Of a stretch of DNA of 64,000 bases, positions 31,978-43,375 are shown piece after piece (positions within the stretch are counted from its first letter, which is position 1; each line of letters opens with the position of its first letter). Source of the stretch: Lycium barbarum (Eukaryota > Streptophyta > Magnoliopsida > Solanales > Solanaceae); assembly GCF_019175385.1 (NCBI RefSeq), contig NC_083345.1:120221657-120285656 (forward strand). The letters are read 5' to 3'. The notes under the pieces were generated by a model. The model saw only the letters and a list, made by a program, of their open reading frames with translations, was not told the origin of the DNA and searched no databases. The translations under genes and the position numbers were made by a program.

Positions 31978-33096
31978 GATACTTTTCCGGACACTTACCA
32001 TCATGCTGTGTGAACGTCAATTTTATTTGGAAGTTACAAAGAACAAAATTCAAATTATCCAACATTGCCTGAGTTTGCTTAATGTTTGTTAACAACTTAC
32101 TGTAACATTGAAATGGACCATAACCATGCTAAGAAGAGCTCATAAGTAGAGTGAAGACTCCACACCTCTGCCATTTCATTTCCTGTTTACCCACTGTTGA
32201 CACTTAATTTTGGCTCGACGTGCTTAAAATTAACGTTTTTGGGGGGGGGGGGGGGGGGGGGGGGGCTATTCATTAAAGAGCGTGAAATGCATTTTTTACA
32301 CATTTTTACATTTTTGACAATTTATTGACGATTATCCTTATTTTAGGAATTTTATCAATTTATTGTCATTTTCCAAGAATCATTATTTTGCACATGTACA
32401 ACGTAATACTTCCATTTTTGTGCAATTAATAATTATTTCTTAATTTATAGCAGTACATTTTTTTTTATCTTATACATTAATATTTTTATTTTTATACTTA
32501 CATTATTATTTAACTATATTTTAGTACAGTCCATCAGTGCAGAGAAAATCAGAGCAATTATTTTTTAAACGCAGAGCAAAAATTTGATCAAGTCAAGGTC
32601 TCCGGCGAACTCCGTTACATCCCTCTCCACCACCAGCCGTGAACACCACAGTCGTGCCTCTCACTCCCCACTTCGTCTCCCTCTTCGTCTTCTTCGCTGC
32701 TCCGGCGAGGAGCTTCAAGCTCCGGTGAACCGGAGCAGCCAGCGAGCAACCACACCTCCCTTCACCATTTTTTGCTCTTCTCCTCCATTCCCTGCACACC
32801 ACCCAACTCCGACCAAACCACCATTCACGTCCCCCACTGCCCGCTCTGGCGAACTCCATGGAAACCGACGATTGTGCTTTGCTCTATTTTCTTTACCAAC
32901 GATTTTTTTTCTGTTGTTGATGTTGTTCACTGTTGCTGCTGCTCTGATTTTTCTTTTCTCGGCTGATTTATTTATTTATTTTTCTTTGATTGTTCGGATT
33001 TATTGTGGGTCTGTTGGTAAAAAGGTTTGACTGGTTTCGTACAACTTTCCGTCATTTTATTGCGAACTTCGGTGACCTCTTTTACTGATGCTAATT

Positions 33097-36000
33097 GAAT
33101 AATATGCAATTCAATTTATTTTTTTAAAAAATAATAAACAATTTTTTTTAGGAAACCGACGGACAAGGTTGGTTTCCTATTTGTTATTTTTCTATTTTTG
33201 GGTCAAATCTGGTCAAACGTGCGGGAAAAACCGACGGACAGGGTCGGTTTTGTCCGTCGGGTTTTCTTTAAAAAGCATTCCAGACGGGTTTTCATACCCA
33301 TTTCTTCTCCTCTTCCCAATTAAACTCCCATTCCCCTCAAACCCTAGCTACCCGCCGCCCCCCTCCCTTCCGCCCAGCCCCGCCGCCCATTTCCCCACCG
33401 CCCAGCGCCGCTGCCTGTGCAGCCCGTCCCCACCAACCCCAGACCTGTTTTGAAGTTAATTAATTGAGGTTAGTTTCTCTTAAATTAGGGCTTTTAAAAT
33501 TCTTTCAATTTTAGTTTTATTTGTAGTTTTTAGGCCTAATGCTAATCTATTTAGCTTTGTTAAACATCATTTGCAATGTTATTAATGTTGAATTTGTGAA
33601 AAAAATGTAAACTTTATTTGACTAGTTTAGTTGTCATTTTTTTTTTGGCTTGAGATTGTGCTATATTTCATGTTCTTTGTCAATGTATTTGTGCTAGCTT
33701 AGTTATCATTCTTTGTAATATTATTGATGTTGAATATGTGCAAAAATGTATACTTTAATTATTTGACTAGTTTTTTTTTTTTTGTTGGATTGTGCTTTTT
33801 GTTAGAATTCCATAAGTTATTAGAATTGTTATTGATCATTCAAAATTAGAATTGGTTGAGATTGTGCTTTTCAAAGTTAGAATTGTTAAGTTATGGTATT
33901 TCTATAACCTCAATACTAAAATGTAGATTTTATTTTTCTAGATTTACTTTTCAATTTTTAGAATCGGTTGGAATTGTGCTTTTCAAAGTTAGAATTATTA
34001 AGTTATGTTAGAATTATTAAGTTATAATATTTCTATAACCTCAAAACTAAAATGTAGACTTTATTTTACTAGATTTACTTTTTAATTTTTAGAATTAAAT
34101 TTAGAATCCATAAGTTATTAAAGTTAGAATTGTTATTGAGAATTCAGAGTTAGAATTGGTTGGAATTGTGCTTTTCAAACTTAGAATTATTAAGTTATGT
34201 TAGAATTATTAAGTTATAATATTTCTATAACCTCAAAACTAAAATGTAGACTTTATTTGACTAGATTTACTTTTCAATTTTTAGAATTAAAGTTAGAATC
34301 CATAAGTTATTAAAGTTGGAATTGTTATTGAGAATTCAAAGTTAGAATTGGTTGAGATTGTGCTTTTCAAAGTTAGAATTGTTAAGTTATAGTATTTCTA
34401 TAACCTCAATACTAAAATGTAGATTTTATTTCTCTAGATTTACTTTTCAATTTTTAGAATTGGTTGGAATTGTGCTTTTCAAACTTAGAATTATTAAGTT
34501 ATGTTAGAATTATTAAGTTATAATATTTCTATAACCTCAAAACTAAAATGTAGACTTTATTTGACTAGATTTACTTTTCAATTTTTAGAATTAAAGTTAG
34601 AATCCATAAGTTATTAAAGTTAGAATTGTTATTGAGAATTCAAAGTTAGAATTGGTTGAGATTGTGCTTTTCAAAGTTAGAATTGTTAAGTTATAGTATT
34701 TCTATAACCTCAATACTAAAATGTAGATTTTATTTCTCTAGATTTACTTTTCAATTTTGAGAATTGGTTGGAATTGTACTTTCCAAACTTAGAATTATTA
34801 AGTTATGTTAGAATTATTAAGTTATAATATTTCTATAACCTCAAAACTAAAATGTAGACTTTATTTGACTAGATTTACTTTTCAATTTTTAGAATTAAAG
34901 TTAGAATCCATAAGTTATTAAAGTTAGAATTGTTATTGAGAATTCAAAGTTAGAATTGGTTGGGATTGTGCTTTTCAAAGTTAGAATTGTTAAGTTATAG
35001 TATTTCTATAACCTCAATACTAAAATGTAGATTTTATTTCTCTAGATTTACTTTTCAATTTTTAGAATTGGTTGGAATTGTAATTTTTCAAACTTAGAAT
35101 TATTAAGTTATGTTAGAATTATTAAGTTATAATATTTCTATAACCTCAAAACTAAAATGTAGACTTTATTTGACTAGATTTACTTTTCAATTTTTAGAAT
35201 TAAAGTTAGAATCCATAAGTTATTAAAGTTAGAATTGTTATTGAAAATTCAAAGTTAGAATTGGTTGAGATTGTGCTTTTCAAAGTTAGAATTGTTAAGT
35301 TATAGTATTTCTATAACCTCAATACTAAAATGTAGATTTTATTTCTCTAGATTTACTTTTCAATTTTTAGAATTGGTTGGAATTGTGTTTTTCAAACTTA
35401 GAATTATTAAGTTACGTTAGAATTATTAAGTTATAATATTTCTATAACCTCAAAACTAAAATGTAGACTTTATTTGACTAGATTTACTTTTCAATTTTTA
35501 GAATTAAAGTTAGAATCCATAAGTTATTAAAGTTAGAATTGTTATTGAGAATTCAAAGTTAGAATTGGTTGGACATTTAAATATTTTTGAACTTTGAAGG
35601 TGTATTTAGATCGTATTTGATGTGTTTAGATAGTGTTTGATGTGTTTTATTATTACTTAGGGTGATTTTATGTGTTGTAACTCTTTTAGAATTGATTTGG
35701 AGCATTTTAATGCTAGTTTTGAGCAGCTTTTGTTACTGGTTTCTGAGCAGATTTTGATACTGGTTTCTGTGCAGGTGTGGTTGCAGAAAATGCATAATTT
35801 GCATGCTGGAATTTTCCAGAAAACCGACGGAAAACCGACTCAGTCCGTCGGTTTTCTGGAAATTAATTTTGCAGATTTTCCAGAAAACCGACTCTGTCCG
35901 TCGGTTTTCTGGAAATTAACTCTTAAATTTTATAAAAAAAACCGACGCAATGTGTCGGTTTTTTAATTAAAATAAAAAAATTTATATGAAAAACCGACGC

Positions 36001-36301
36001 AGTGAGTCGTTTTTTTCATAAAATATATATTATTTATATATAAGATAAAAAATCGGTAATTAATAAAACCGACTCTGTCCGTCGGTTTTTTAAATTTTTT
36101 TTAATTTTTTGAATAAAACCCGACGGACTACGTAACCGACGCAGTCCGTCGGAAAAAACCGACGTGGTCCGTTGGTTTTCCAAAAGCGAGGCTATGAAAA
36201 CCGACGGACCTTAAAAAGGTCGGTTTCCCGTCGGTTTCATTAAAAAAACCGACGCTGGACGTCGGTTTTTGTCAACGGTTTTTTCCGTTTTTTTAGTAGT
36301 G
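33097..36301. mobile_element. Non-autonomous CACTA (En/Spm-like) element, left terminus missing
   Basis: The right end reads, inward on the minus strand, CACTACTAAAAAAACGGAAA, a CACTA-type terminus. Subterminal regions on both sides carry inverted AAAACCGACGGAC..GTCCGTCGG units: about ten at 35818-36260 and three at 33150-33265. No CACTA terminus is present at the left, where the sequence changes from LTR to element at about 33097. No transposase is encoded; the proline-rich ORF at 33169-33453 is low-complexity. Most of the interior is the 304-bp array. The 140 bases from 36302 to 36442 (ending CATGGGTCCGCCCCTG) belong to another nightshade repeat of unknown type. Confidence 0.8.
33826..35575. 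repeat. 304-bp higher-order tandem array inside the CACTA element
   Basis: The unit of about 304 bp consists of two related halves of about 150 bp. Half A contains TATAGTATTTCTATAACCTC, AATACTAAAATGTAGATTTT and ATTTCTCTAG. Half B contains TATAATATTTCTATAACCTC, AAAACTAAAATGTAGACTTT and ATTTGACTAG. The junction words GTTAGAATTGGTTG recur near 34341, 34645, 34949, 35254 and 35558, that is every 304-305 bases. The first units (33826-34340) are irregular and half-sized. It is AT-rich with no coding. Confidence 0.94.
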
Positions 36302-36448
36302 ATCCAGGAATTTTGAGTTCGGGCGTGCTCTATTAACTATTTATATCTATTTCCTTTATATTTTTTATACAGCTATACACTCCGTGACTGAATTTAATGG
36401 GTGCCGGAGCACCTAAAAGTTGTACATGGGTCCGCCCCTGGTCGCATT

Positions 36449-37393
36449 TAGGGGTGTACAAAGTAAACCGACAAACCGCACCAAACCGATAAACCGAGTC
36501 AAACCGAGAAAAAAACCCGACTAGTGGTTTGGTTTGACTTGGTTTGGTGTTGGAAAAAAAAACCCGACCATAATTGGTTTGGTTTGGTTTTAACTAAAAA
36601 AATTCAAACCGAACCAAATCAACCCGATATTACATGTATTCAACTTTTAAAATATTTTATACATAAAAATATTTATTTGTAAAGTAATTTATAAATATTT
36701 CTTAAATTTTTTCGTAATTTTTTTATCTATTATCATATTATTCAAACTTGAACTTAGAATTTTGAATGTCAATAAGTTTTATATCCTATGGATGTTAGTA
36801 ACTCAAATAAAGTCCAAACCAAAACCAACTCAACATTAATCCTAACAAAAGAAATTCAATTTACCACTAGAAATGACAAGAATGTTGGATATCTATTCTT
36901 TAGTTTTGCATAATTGATTTAGAGAGTAAAAATACATAACTTAAGTTTTTTTTTCTTTGTCATATAATTAATACTTATTTTAGCATGACTTAGTATTTTT
37001 AGATTATGGTCATTTTCTTTTATGGCTTGTTAATTAGCAATATTTATTTTAACCGATTATATTAGCTTTTGTTGAATATTTTAATACAATGTCATCACTC
37101 TTCTCACATTTTGTGTTATTTTCTTAAGAAACACCTTAATTATATAATTGTATCTTACTAGGACTAAAGAAATAGTTAAAGTAAAAGTTATATGTTTTGT
37201 ATCAAGGCTATTCCGAAAACAAAAATCAGAAAAATTCGAGAAAACCGAATAATCCGAACAACCCGAGAAAACCCGAGGTTGAAAAACCCGAATTTTATTG
37301 GTTTTATTTGGTGTATAAATTTTAAAACCCGACGCAATTGGTTTGGTTTAGTGTTTAAAAAATCCGAACCAATCCGGTCCATGTACACCCCTA
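36449..37393. mobile_element. 945-bp non-autonomous DNA element with TAGGGGTGTACA ends
   Basis: The termini TAGGGGTGTACA and TGTACACCCCTA are perfect inverted repeats, and the subterminal parts (AAACCGA..AACCCGA against TCGGGTTTT) are also complementary. CGCATT occurs on both sides (36443-36448 and 37396-37401), and the uninterrupted 3' LTR has a single TGTCGCATTGTTGC there, which proves the insertion site. The superfamily (MULE- or hAT-like) is uncertain. No transposase is seen. Confidence 0.85.
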
Positions 37394-39118
37394 GGCGCAT
37401 TGTTGCTAATTATTTGGATTGATTTTACACATTCTACATTATTTTTACAAATATCATTTGTTGGTTCTGTGCCCAGAAAATACTTCCGACGGCCAATTAT
37501 ACTGTTACATTTTTATCAAATTTATTTAAATTCATTTGGGCGAATACTAAACCCAAATGGCCGATGAAGAAATTTCCGTCGATTTTCAAGGCCTCCCATG
37601 TATAAAAATCAGATTTTTTATTTTAAGTTTATTTATTATTTCTTTAATTCATCCGATAGTTATTTATTCTCTTACTAACATTTTTACTAAGTGTTTATAT
37701 AGGTATCCGGAGATACATCCCGGAGACGACACTCAGAAGGAACCCGAGGATTTCATCGAATCACTGTTCGTATTTACTTTCCGCATTCTTTTTATATAAC
37801 TGTACAAAACATATACTCATAGTATAGTGAAAACTTTATTTTTGGAATGACGGGTTGATATATTTATTTATTTGTCGCCTGGTTTGTTAAACTGAAAATT
37901 GTCATTCGCTTTAAGCAAGACTTAGGCCGTCAATACTTTCATAACTAGATTAAATTGACTTGGTATAAATACTTTGTTAAAAAAACTCACACTTTTGACG
38001 ATTAAGCAAAAATATTAGTCCATCTTTTAATTTAGATTCTTTATACACTCTTAATACAACTTACATTTTATATTGTTTCGTGTACACTAATACATTTTTA
38101 ATTAAGTTAAATTCATATTTTGACGCTAGGCAAATATGAAGTCGTCCATTTACAAATCTTTTATTCTTTAGAGGCATTACATATTTTCATTCATTTTTTT
38201 ATCCACAATCCCTTATACTTATTTTTTTACCAATATTTTTTACAATTATTTTGTTCCTTATTCTTTTGATAGGATATTCATTAAACAAACACTCTTTTTA
38301 ACTAAACGGTAGAAACAAGTCAAATAAACTTTACTTTTCCGAATAATTTTACTATATAAACTCTTTGCACCAATGAATATTCGTAGATTATTTTTTTACA
38401 TTCTTTATGGACTAATATACCTAGTTATACAATTCTTTAGACATTTTATGTTCAATATACACTCTTTTATTCTTGAAAATACATTCTTTATTTATTTAAT
38501 ATCCATACATTCTTACATAGACGCACATTCTTTATATCCTTGATATATTTATTTTTTACATAGTTTTACATTTTTTTTTTATATTCTTAATATAGTTACA
38601 CATTCTTTTCACTAACATATATATACACTCTTTGTACTAACAGATATACCTTTATAACTACGAGATACATTCTTTTTATACTCTTTTATATATTCTTTTT
38701 TTTACTACACATTCTTTATGAATACTTGATATAAATACATGTTTTATACACTGTATATACTTAGGATATTATCACCTAATGTAGCTTTTCATGAAGTTAT
38801 AACATTTTGAAAACAGGTAATAATAATGATAAACAGATAGACAATCCCCCTCTAGTGTTCAGTTAAACTAAGTCTAAGGACTGTCTTCGGGCAGGCTCTG
38901 AGGGATGCTTAATACCTTTTCCTCGGGGTAAATAAAACCCTTATCTAGAATCTTATAGGTTTCGTGGACTAAAAATTGAGTAGACACATAAATACATATA
39001 GGTTTCCTATTTTTCCTTAAAAATTAGGTGGCGACTCTAACGCTTTTTAAAACCAGTTAGAAGAACCGTGAAGTTGCAAACTATCTTGGACCCTTTCAAA
39101 ATAGGGCGTAACAGAATG

Positions 39119-39136
39119 GCGACTCTGCTGAGGATT
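39119..39136 (+). promoter_or_regulatory. Retrotransposon primer-binding site
   Basis: TGGCGACTCTGCTGAGGA starts three bases after the 5' LTR. From family knowledge, Ogre/Tat elements use a tRNA-Arg primer with a complement beginning TGGCGACTC; the tRNA identity was not checked here. Confidence 0.8.
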
Positions 39137-42100
39137 ACCTAGGTTTTGACCTTAACAGACTTAGTTTAAGTGAGCACTTGAGGGATATGTGATTATTTAT
39201 TTGTTTTTATTATTATTACTTGTTATGTATATATCGTGAACTGCTACAATATTATGTTTGAAAGGTCGCAAGCCAAATTTGAACTTGTGTTCGTTATTTG
39301 TTTGAAGACACTACATGCTACTGCTCTCCTTATACTGTCATCGCATTTTCAATTGAGTCTTTGGCCGTACACATACACACATTGTGCACGCGAGTTGTGC
39401 TTTGCACTCCTCCGAACCTTCTTCAAACTCCTTAGTTTAAGAGATTGGTGGGCTAGTCTTACTACTTGCCATCTTGCAATTGTCCGAATATTCTTTATCA
39501 GCTTAGGTGAATCAACTCTTAGAAATCTTAGGCCGTTGTATGTATAATTTTGATACTACTCTAGCCGGATTAATTTTATTCTTTATTTTCCACACACTCT
39601 TTATTTGCTACATGCTCTTTGCATCTTACATATTCTTTATTTGTTTCACATACTATATTTATTAGACATTCTTTAGTTATACATATATACTAGACATACC
39701 TTCTTCCGCCTCATCTGCTTTATCAGACAATTTTAGTTGACTTGTGTTGAGCTTGGAACCTTTCCAAACCCTCACACCCATTTTTTGGTCTTTACGACCA
39801 CCTTCACAGCCATATTATTTTTCATACCCATTTTCAATCTTTGCTACCATCATTTTGACTTTACAATTCTTTTTTTTTAATACAATACAATCTTGTACAT
39901 TCTTCCCATCTCTGGAACGCACTTTTACCATATGCAAACTCTTGTACATAGCCTTACTTCTTTTCAATACAACATCCAATACATAGAATTCATACAAATT
40001 ACATACAACACTGTATCTGCCCGAACAACGTCTGACCTGATTCTTGTCCTGGCAAGATACGTAGGCAACCCTGCACAAGGGTTCAGTCTTCCCACTGTTT
40101 CAAAATAATTCACCAGAATAAAAAACTGGGACAATTATTTTGGAGCAGTTCAAAGACGCTGTCCAAAAAGGCTTCTAAGAGCGTCAATAAACCCCTTGAA
40201 ATCCAAACCCAACAGCGGTAATACCAGCCTTACCCCAACAATCACCCGGCTTTGGTCCCAAAATCTGGGATATAAGCTTTTTTTCCTCTCCCAAGCATAG
40301 CAGGCCATGAACTTTGTCTTGTCGATATTTATTTTTCAACCCCAAGGGTTCAACACATGTAAATACTTCCCCCCATCAACTATACAATAATCGTGCCGAC
40401 TGACAAGGAGTAATGTTAAAGCTCCGCAAACAGTTTGGTACCCAATCATTGCAATCCCACCGATGAGCGCAGAGTATTTTTAAAAACTCTGTAAAGGTCG
40501 GAATCCCCTCTTACCACCTTGCCGGCATACACAAATTGTTTTTAAAGCTTCACCGACGTTGACATTTACTCATAGCCAATCTTGCCAATGATGCAGAGTA
40601 GTTTTAAAGCTCTGTCAACGTCCGACCTTTTCCTCCATCACAATCTTGTCAACGTACTGGAGTAATGTCAAGGCTCCATCTACAGTTTACCTCCTTCTTC
40701 TCGACTGCCTGTTAGAGTATTTTCAATGCTCTGGCTGCGATCGGCTCATTTTTTCTGACCGTCTATCATAGTACTTTCCAAGCTCTGAGCCTATGATTGA
40801 TCCCTTCCTGGATAATTTTAAAAGGCCGTGCCTACGATGGACACACCCTTCTGCCATCTGTCGGAATACTTGCAAAACTCCGCCTTCAATCAACACCTCT
40901 TCTTATATCTTATCTGCAAGAACTACGCATACCTGATTCTCTTCTTTGATGAGATGCGTAGGCAGCCCTTTTGGGTTCGGTATTCATTATTCAAAAAAAA
41001 AAAAAATCAGAAAAAAATTTCGAAAATTATTTGAAAAAAAATAATAAACAAATTCTTTGTTTTTACCTCTCTGAACGAACTACGCGCACCTGATTCTCAT
41101 AAAAAATGAGATACGTAGGCAACCCTTCTTGGGTTCGGTACCCCATCTTCAAAAAATACAAAAAATATTTTTAGATTCATATCTTTGACTTGGTTGGTAC
41201 CAACACAGTTAGGAATGTACATAGGAAAGAAACAAGTGACGATCGATATGATGTAGAGGACTGACTTCATGGTAAACCATATATTCTTTTGGTACCTCTC
41301 ATTCACACCTTAAGTGACACTTGAAAAATTCTCTTGCATGCATTTAAGACAAGAACAAAACCAACCTCATTATTTCATATGCATTGTGTGGTGAGCTTTA
41401 GACAACATTCAATTGCATTACATTGTGATCTAGAACTTGGCCTGAATGTCTTTTGAGGCGAAATTATGAGTAACACTCGATATAGGAAAGGATCGTAGGC
41501 CTTCTTTGAACCGTTTGAGCCTTTCTAGCCTACCAAATGACATTATCCCTAGCATTCCCCCTTTGAGCCTAAAGCCTTTTCTTTGACAATCACATCGTAA
41601 GCCTATACCATTTCTGAGTGCTTACATGCACTATCCCTCTCTTGGCCCAACCTCCCTGAGCTAGCGTACTGGAAATGTGAAATCCCGGATAAAGATCTAA
41701 GCTGAAGTTTCCAATGACAAAAAGATACAAAAGTCCCATAAAAACAAAGACGAACAACGATCACCAAAGCAAGAAGGAGCCAAAAAAAATCATCAGTCAT
41801 CATTCAGGATCTCAGGTATACGACCTGTTATCCCTCTTTATTTTTTCACACTCCGGCATACAACCCGAAATTAACATCCGAACTTTGGGCATACAACCCA
41901 GGTTCATTCTCTTAATCCCCAAAGAGTCTCGGCATACAAACCGAACTCCAAAAAAAAAGGGGCTCCAACTTGCAAAGGAAATCGCACAAGTACAAAAGAA
42001 AGGGAGAACAAAACGAAGCAGATCAGCATCAGAGCACACAAATACAAAGCACAACCATAGTGCAACGCTCAAGGAAGGATTAGTCACTCCTTACCCAAAT

Positions 42101-42600
42101 GATATCCTACGCTTTTCCCAAGCCTACATTACAAATCCATAACAAGCCCTACGTGATCCTATGCCAAGGGTTCTCACATTAGTGGATACTTACATGACGG
42201 CCAAGCTTATGGTATCACAATTGCATGCGTTGAACATCTTTCTGAGTATGAGTGTACTTCTCTAGACGTCCCAATGTTAAAAAGAATACTGAATATGTGT
42301 GAAAAAGGGAATTTCTTTCTAGTGAGGGCACTTGAAACATGAGGATAGGTATAGTTCAAAACCTTTACTTGAAGCAAGACGAACAAATCTTGTCAATACT
42401 TAGGTATGTCTGAGGTACCACTTGAAGATGTAGGAATTATCCTGAAGCCAATCTTGGTTAGCTGGGAAGAAATTGATAGAATTCTTATGCACAAAACTAA
42501 TTATTGGTACTAATTGAAGTCAAGACACGATTCTCTTCACTTATTCATTTTTCAATATTCTTTAAAACAAAAACAATGAAAAATGCATCAAAAAAAAAAA
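39137..42600 (+). other. Non-coding interior of the Tat/Ogre-like element with degenerate modules
   Basis: Modules recur: a GATACGTAGGCAACCC / GATGCGTAGGCAGCCC block preceded by ACCTGATTCT (about 40035, 40935, 41090), and a GAGTA(A/T)TTTTCAA(A/G)GCTCTG block of 60-100 bases repeated about six times at 40440-40800 and once more near 44060. CGGCATACAACCCGA-like words recur at 41850-41950. Open frames up to 142 residues (41714-42142) show no retroviral motif. Confidence 0.6.
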
Positions 42601-42604
42601 AATA

Positions 42605-43375
42605 CAGGCACCCACCTTCTAATAGTGAGGGATGGCTCAGTGGTTAAGCACTTCCACCCACGACCGGTAGGTCCTGGGTTCGAGTCACACTGGAGGGGAA
42701 GTGTGGAAACACTATAAAACCTCCTAAATGGGAGGGAAAAAAAATGCGGGTATTTTCATTTCAAGTACATTTTTAGAGGCGCCCACCTTTTAATGCGGGT
42801 ATTTCATTTCAAGTACATTTTTACAGGCGCCCATCTTTTAATATGGGTATTTTAATTTCAGTTCAGGCGCCCACCTTTTAATGCAGGTATTTTAATTCTA
42901 GTTCAGGCACCCACCTTCTAATGCGGGTATTTTAATTTCAGTTCAGGCGCCCACCTTCTAATGCAGGTATTTTAATTTTAGTCAGGCACCCACCTCATAA
43001 TGCGGGTATTTTAATTTCAGTCAGGCGCCCACCTTCTAATGCAGGTATTTTAAATTTCAGTTCAGGCACCCACCTTCTAATGCGGGTATTTTAAATTTCA
43101 GTTCAGGCACCCACCTCCTAATGCAGGTATTTTAAATTTCAGTTTAGGCGCCCACCTCATAATGCGGGTATTTAATTTCAATCAAGGCGCCCACCTTCCA
43201 ATGCGGGTATTTTAATTTCAGTTCAGGCGCCCACCTTCTAATGCGGGTATTTTAATTCCACTCAAGGCGCCCACCTTCCAATGCAGGTATTTTAATTTCA
43301 GTTCAGGCGCCCACATTCAAATACGGTTATCTTAGTTTTTTTTACAGGCACCCACCTTCAAATACGGGCATTCCA
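42605..43375 (+). repeat. 41-bp minisatellite in the retrotransposon interior, about 16 units
   Basis: The unit reads approximately CAGGCGCCCACCTTCTAATG, then CGGGTATTTTAATTTCAGTT. Units begin near 42605, 42775, 42826, 42864, 42904, 42944 and onward to about 43345, mostly 40-41 bases apart with alternating G/A variants (GCGGG or GCAGG). The first unit is split by a SINE. Decayed modules of another kind (GGCACACAA..GTATGCATCA) follow to about 43600. Confidence 0.92.
42624..42746 (+). mobile_element. Short tRNA-headed SINE inside the minisatellite
   Basis: It has an A-box-like GATGGCTCAGTGGTTAAGC and a B-box-like GGGTTCGAGTCAC 35-40 bases on, followed by a 60-base body and an A tail (AAAAAAAA). 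It interrupts one repeat unit exactly between TTCTAAT and GCGGG; AAT occurs on both sides. The short body suggests a 3'-shortened or minimal SINE. Confidence 0.8.

Larger units (their letters stand above)
29190..32068 (-). other. Exon-like segments of an unrecognised minus-strand gene
   Basis: Several short open segments are bounded by plausible splice signals on the minus strand. The best is 32068-31999 (acceptor CAAACTCAG, donor GTAAGT), encoding AMLDNLNFVLCNFQIKLTF, TQHD. Others are near 30123-30064 (acceptor TGTCTGCAG; VVDIVKEVVDTFRTRSICHD, donor GTATAT), near 29871-29800 (acceptor TCCATTGCAG; NALMARLLVVIATRERE) and near 29250-29188 (acceptor TTTACGCAG; IEQGCYGESTANLEVFIRQI, stop). I do not recognise a family, and the phases do not link all pieces, so exons may be missing or the gene may be decayed. 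If real, the Tat/Ogre-like element at 32195 inserted just 5' of the first of these exons. Confidence 0.25.
32195..39115 (+). repeat. 5' LTR, interrupted and partly deleted
   Basis: It aligns with the 3' LTR over 32195-33096 and 37396-39115. Differences: a run of 25 G at 32241-32265 where the 3' LTR has six; replacement of 274 bases (44591-44864 of the 3' LTR, with the TATA-like box) by about 22 bases at 32600-32621; and insertion of a CACTA-type element and a MITE between 33097 and 37395, with loss of about 195 bases matching 45345-45538. ORFs here (for example 32584-33030 and 37557-37799) are also present in the other LTR and look non-functional. Confidence 0.9.

Noticed and set aside
32103..32173. 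Minus-strand start MAEVWSLHSTYELFLAW before a GTAAGT donor, just inside the LTR-element flank
   Set aside because: The frame is short, there is no promoter room between it and the insertion, and it does not link in phase to the better exon at 32068-31999.
32584..33030. 148-residue Pro/Ser-rich open frame (and matching frames at 44805-45368)
   Set aside because: It lies in the LTR leader and is present on several frames and both strands; indels between the two LTRs ignore codon phase.
33169..33453. Proline-rich 94-residue open frame
   Set aside because: It lies in the subterminal CACTA region and is a C-rich low-complexity stretch without homology features.
37557..37799. Small ORF starting MADEEISVDFQGL, present in both LTRs
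   Set aside because: Presence in both LTRs follows from LTR replication and is not evidence of selection; the frame ends in AT-rich non-conserved sequence.
41714..42142. 142-residue basic open frame in the Tat/Ogre-like interior
   Set aside because: It has no gag, protease or RT signature and overlaps module repeats; likely chance.
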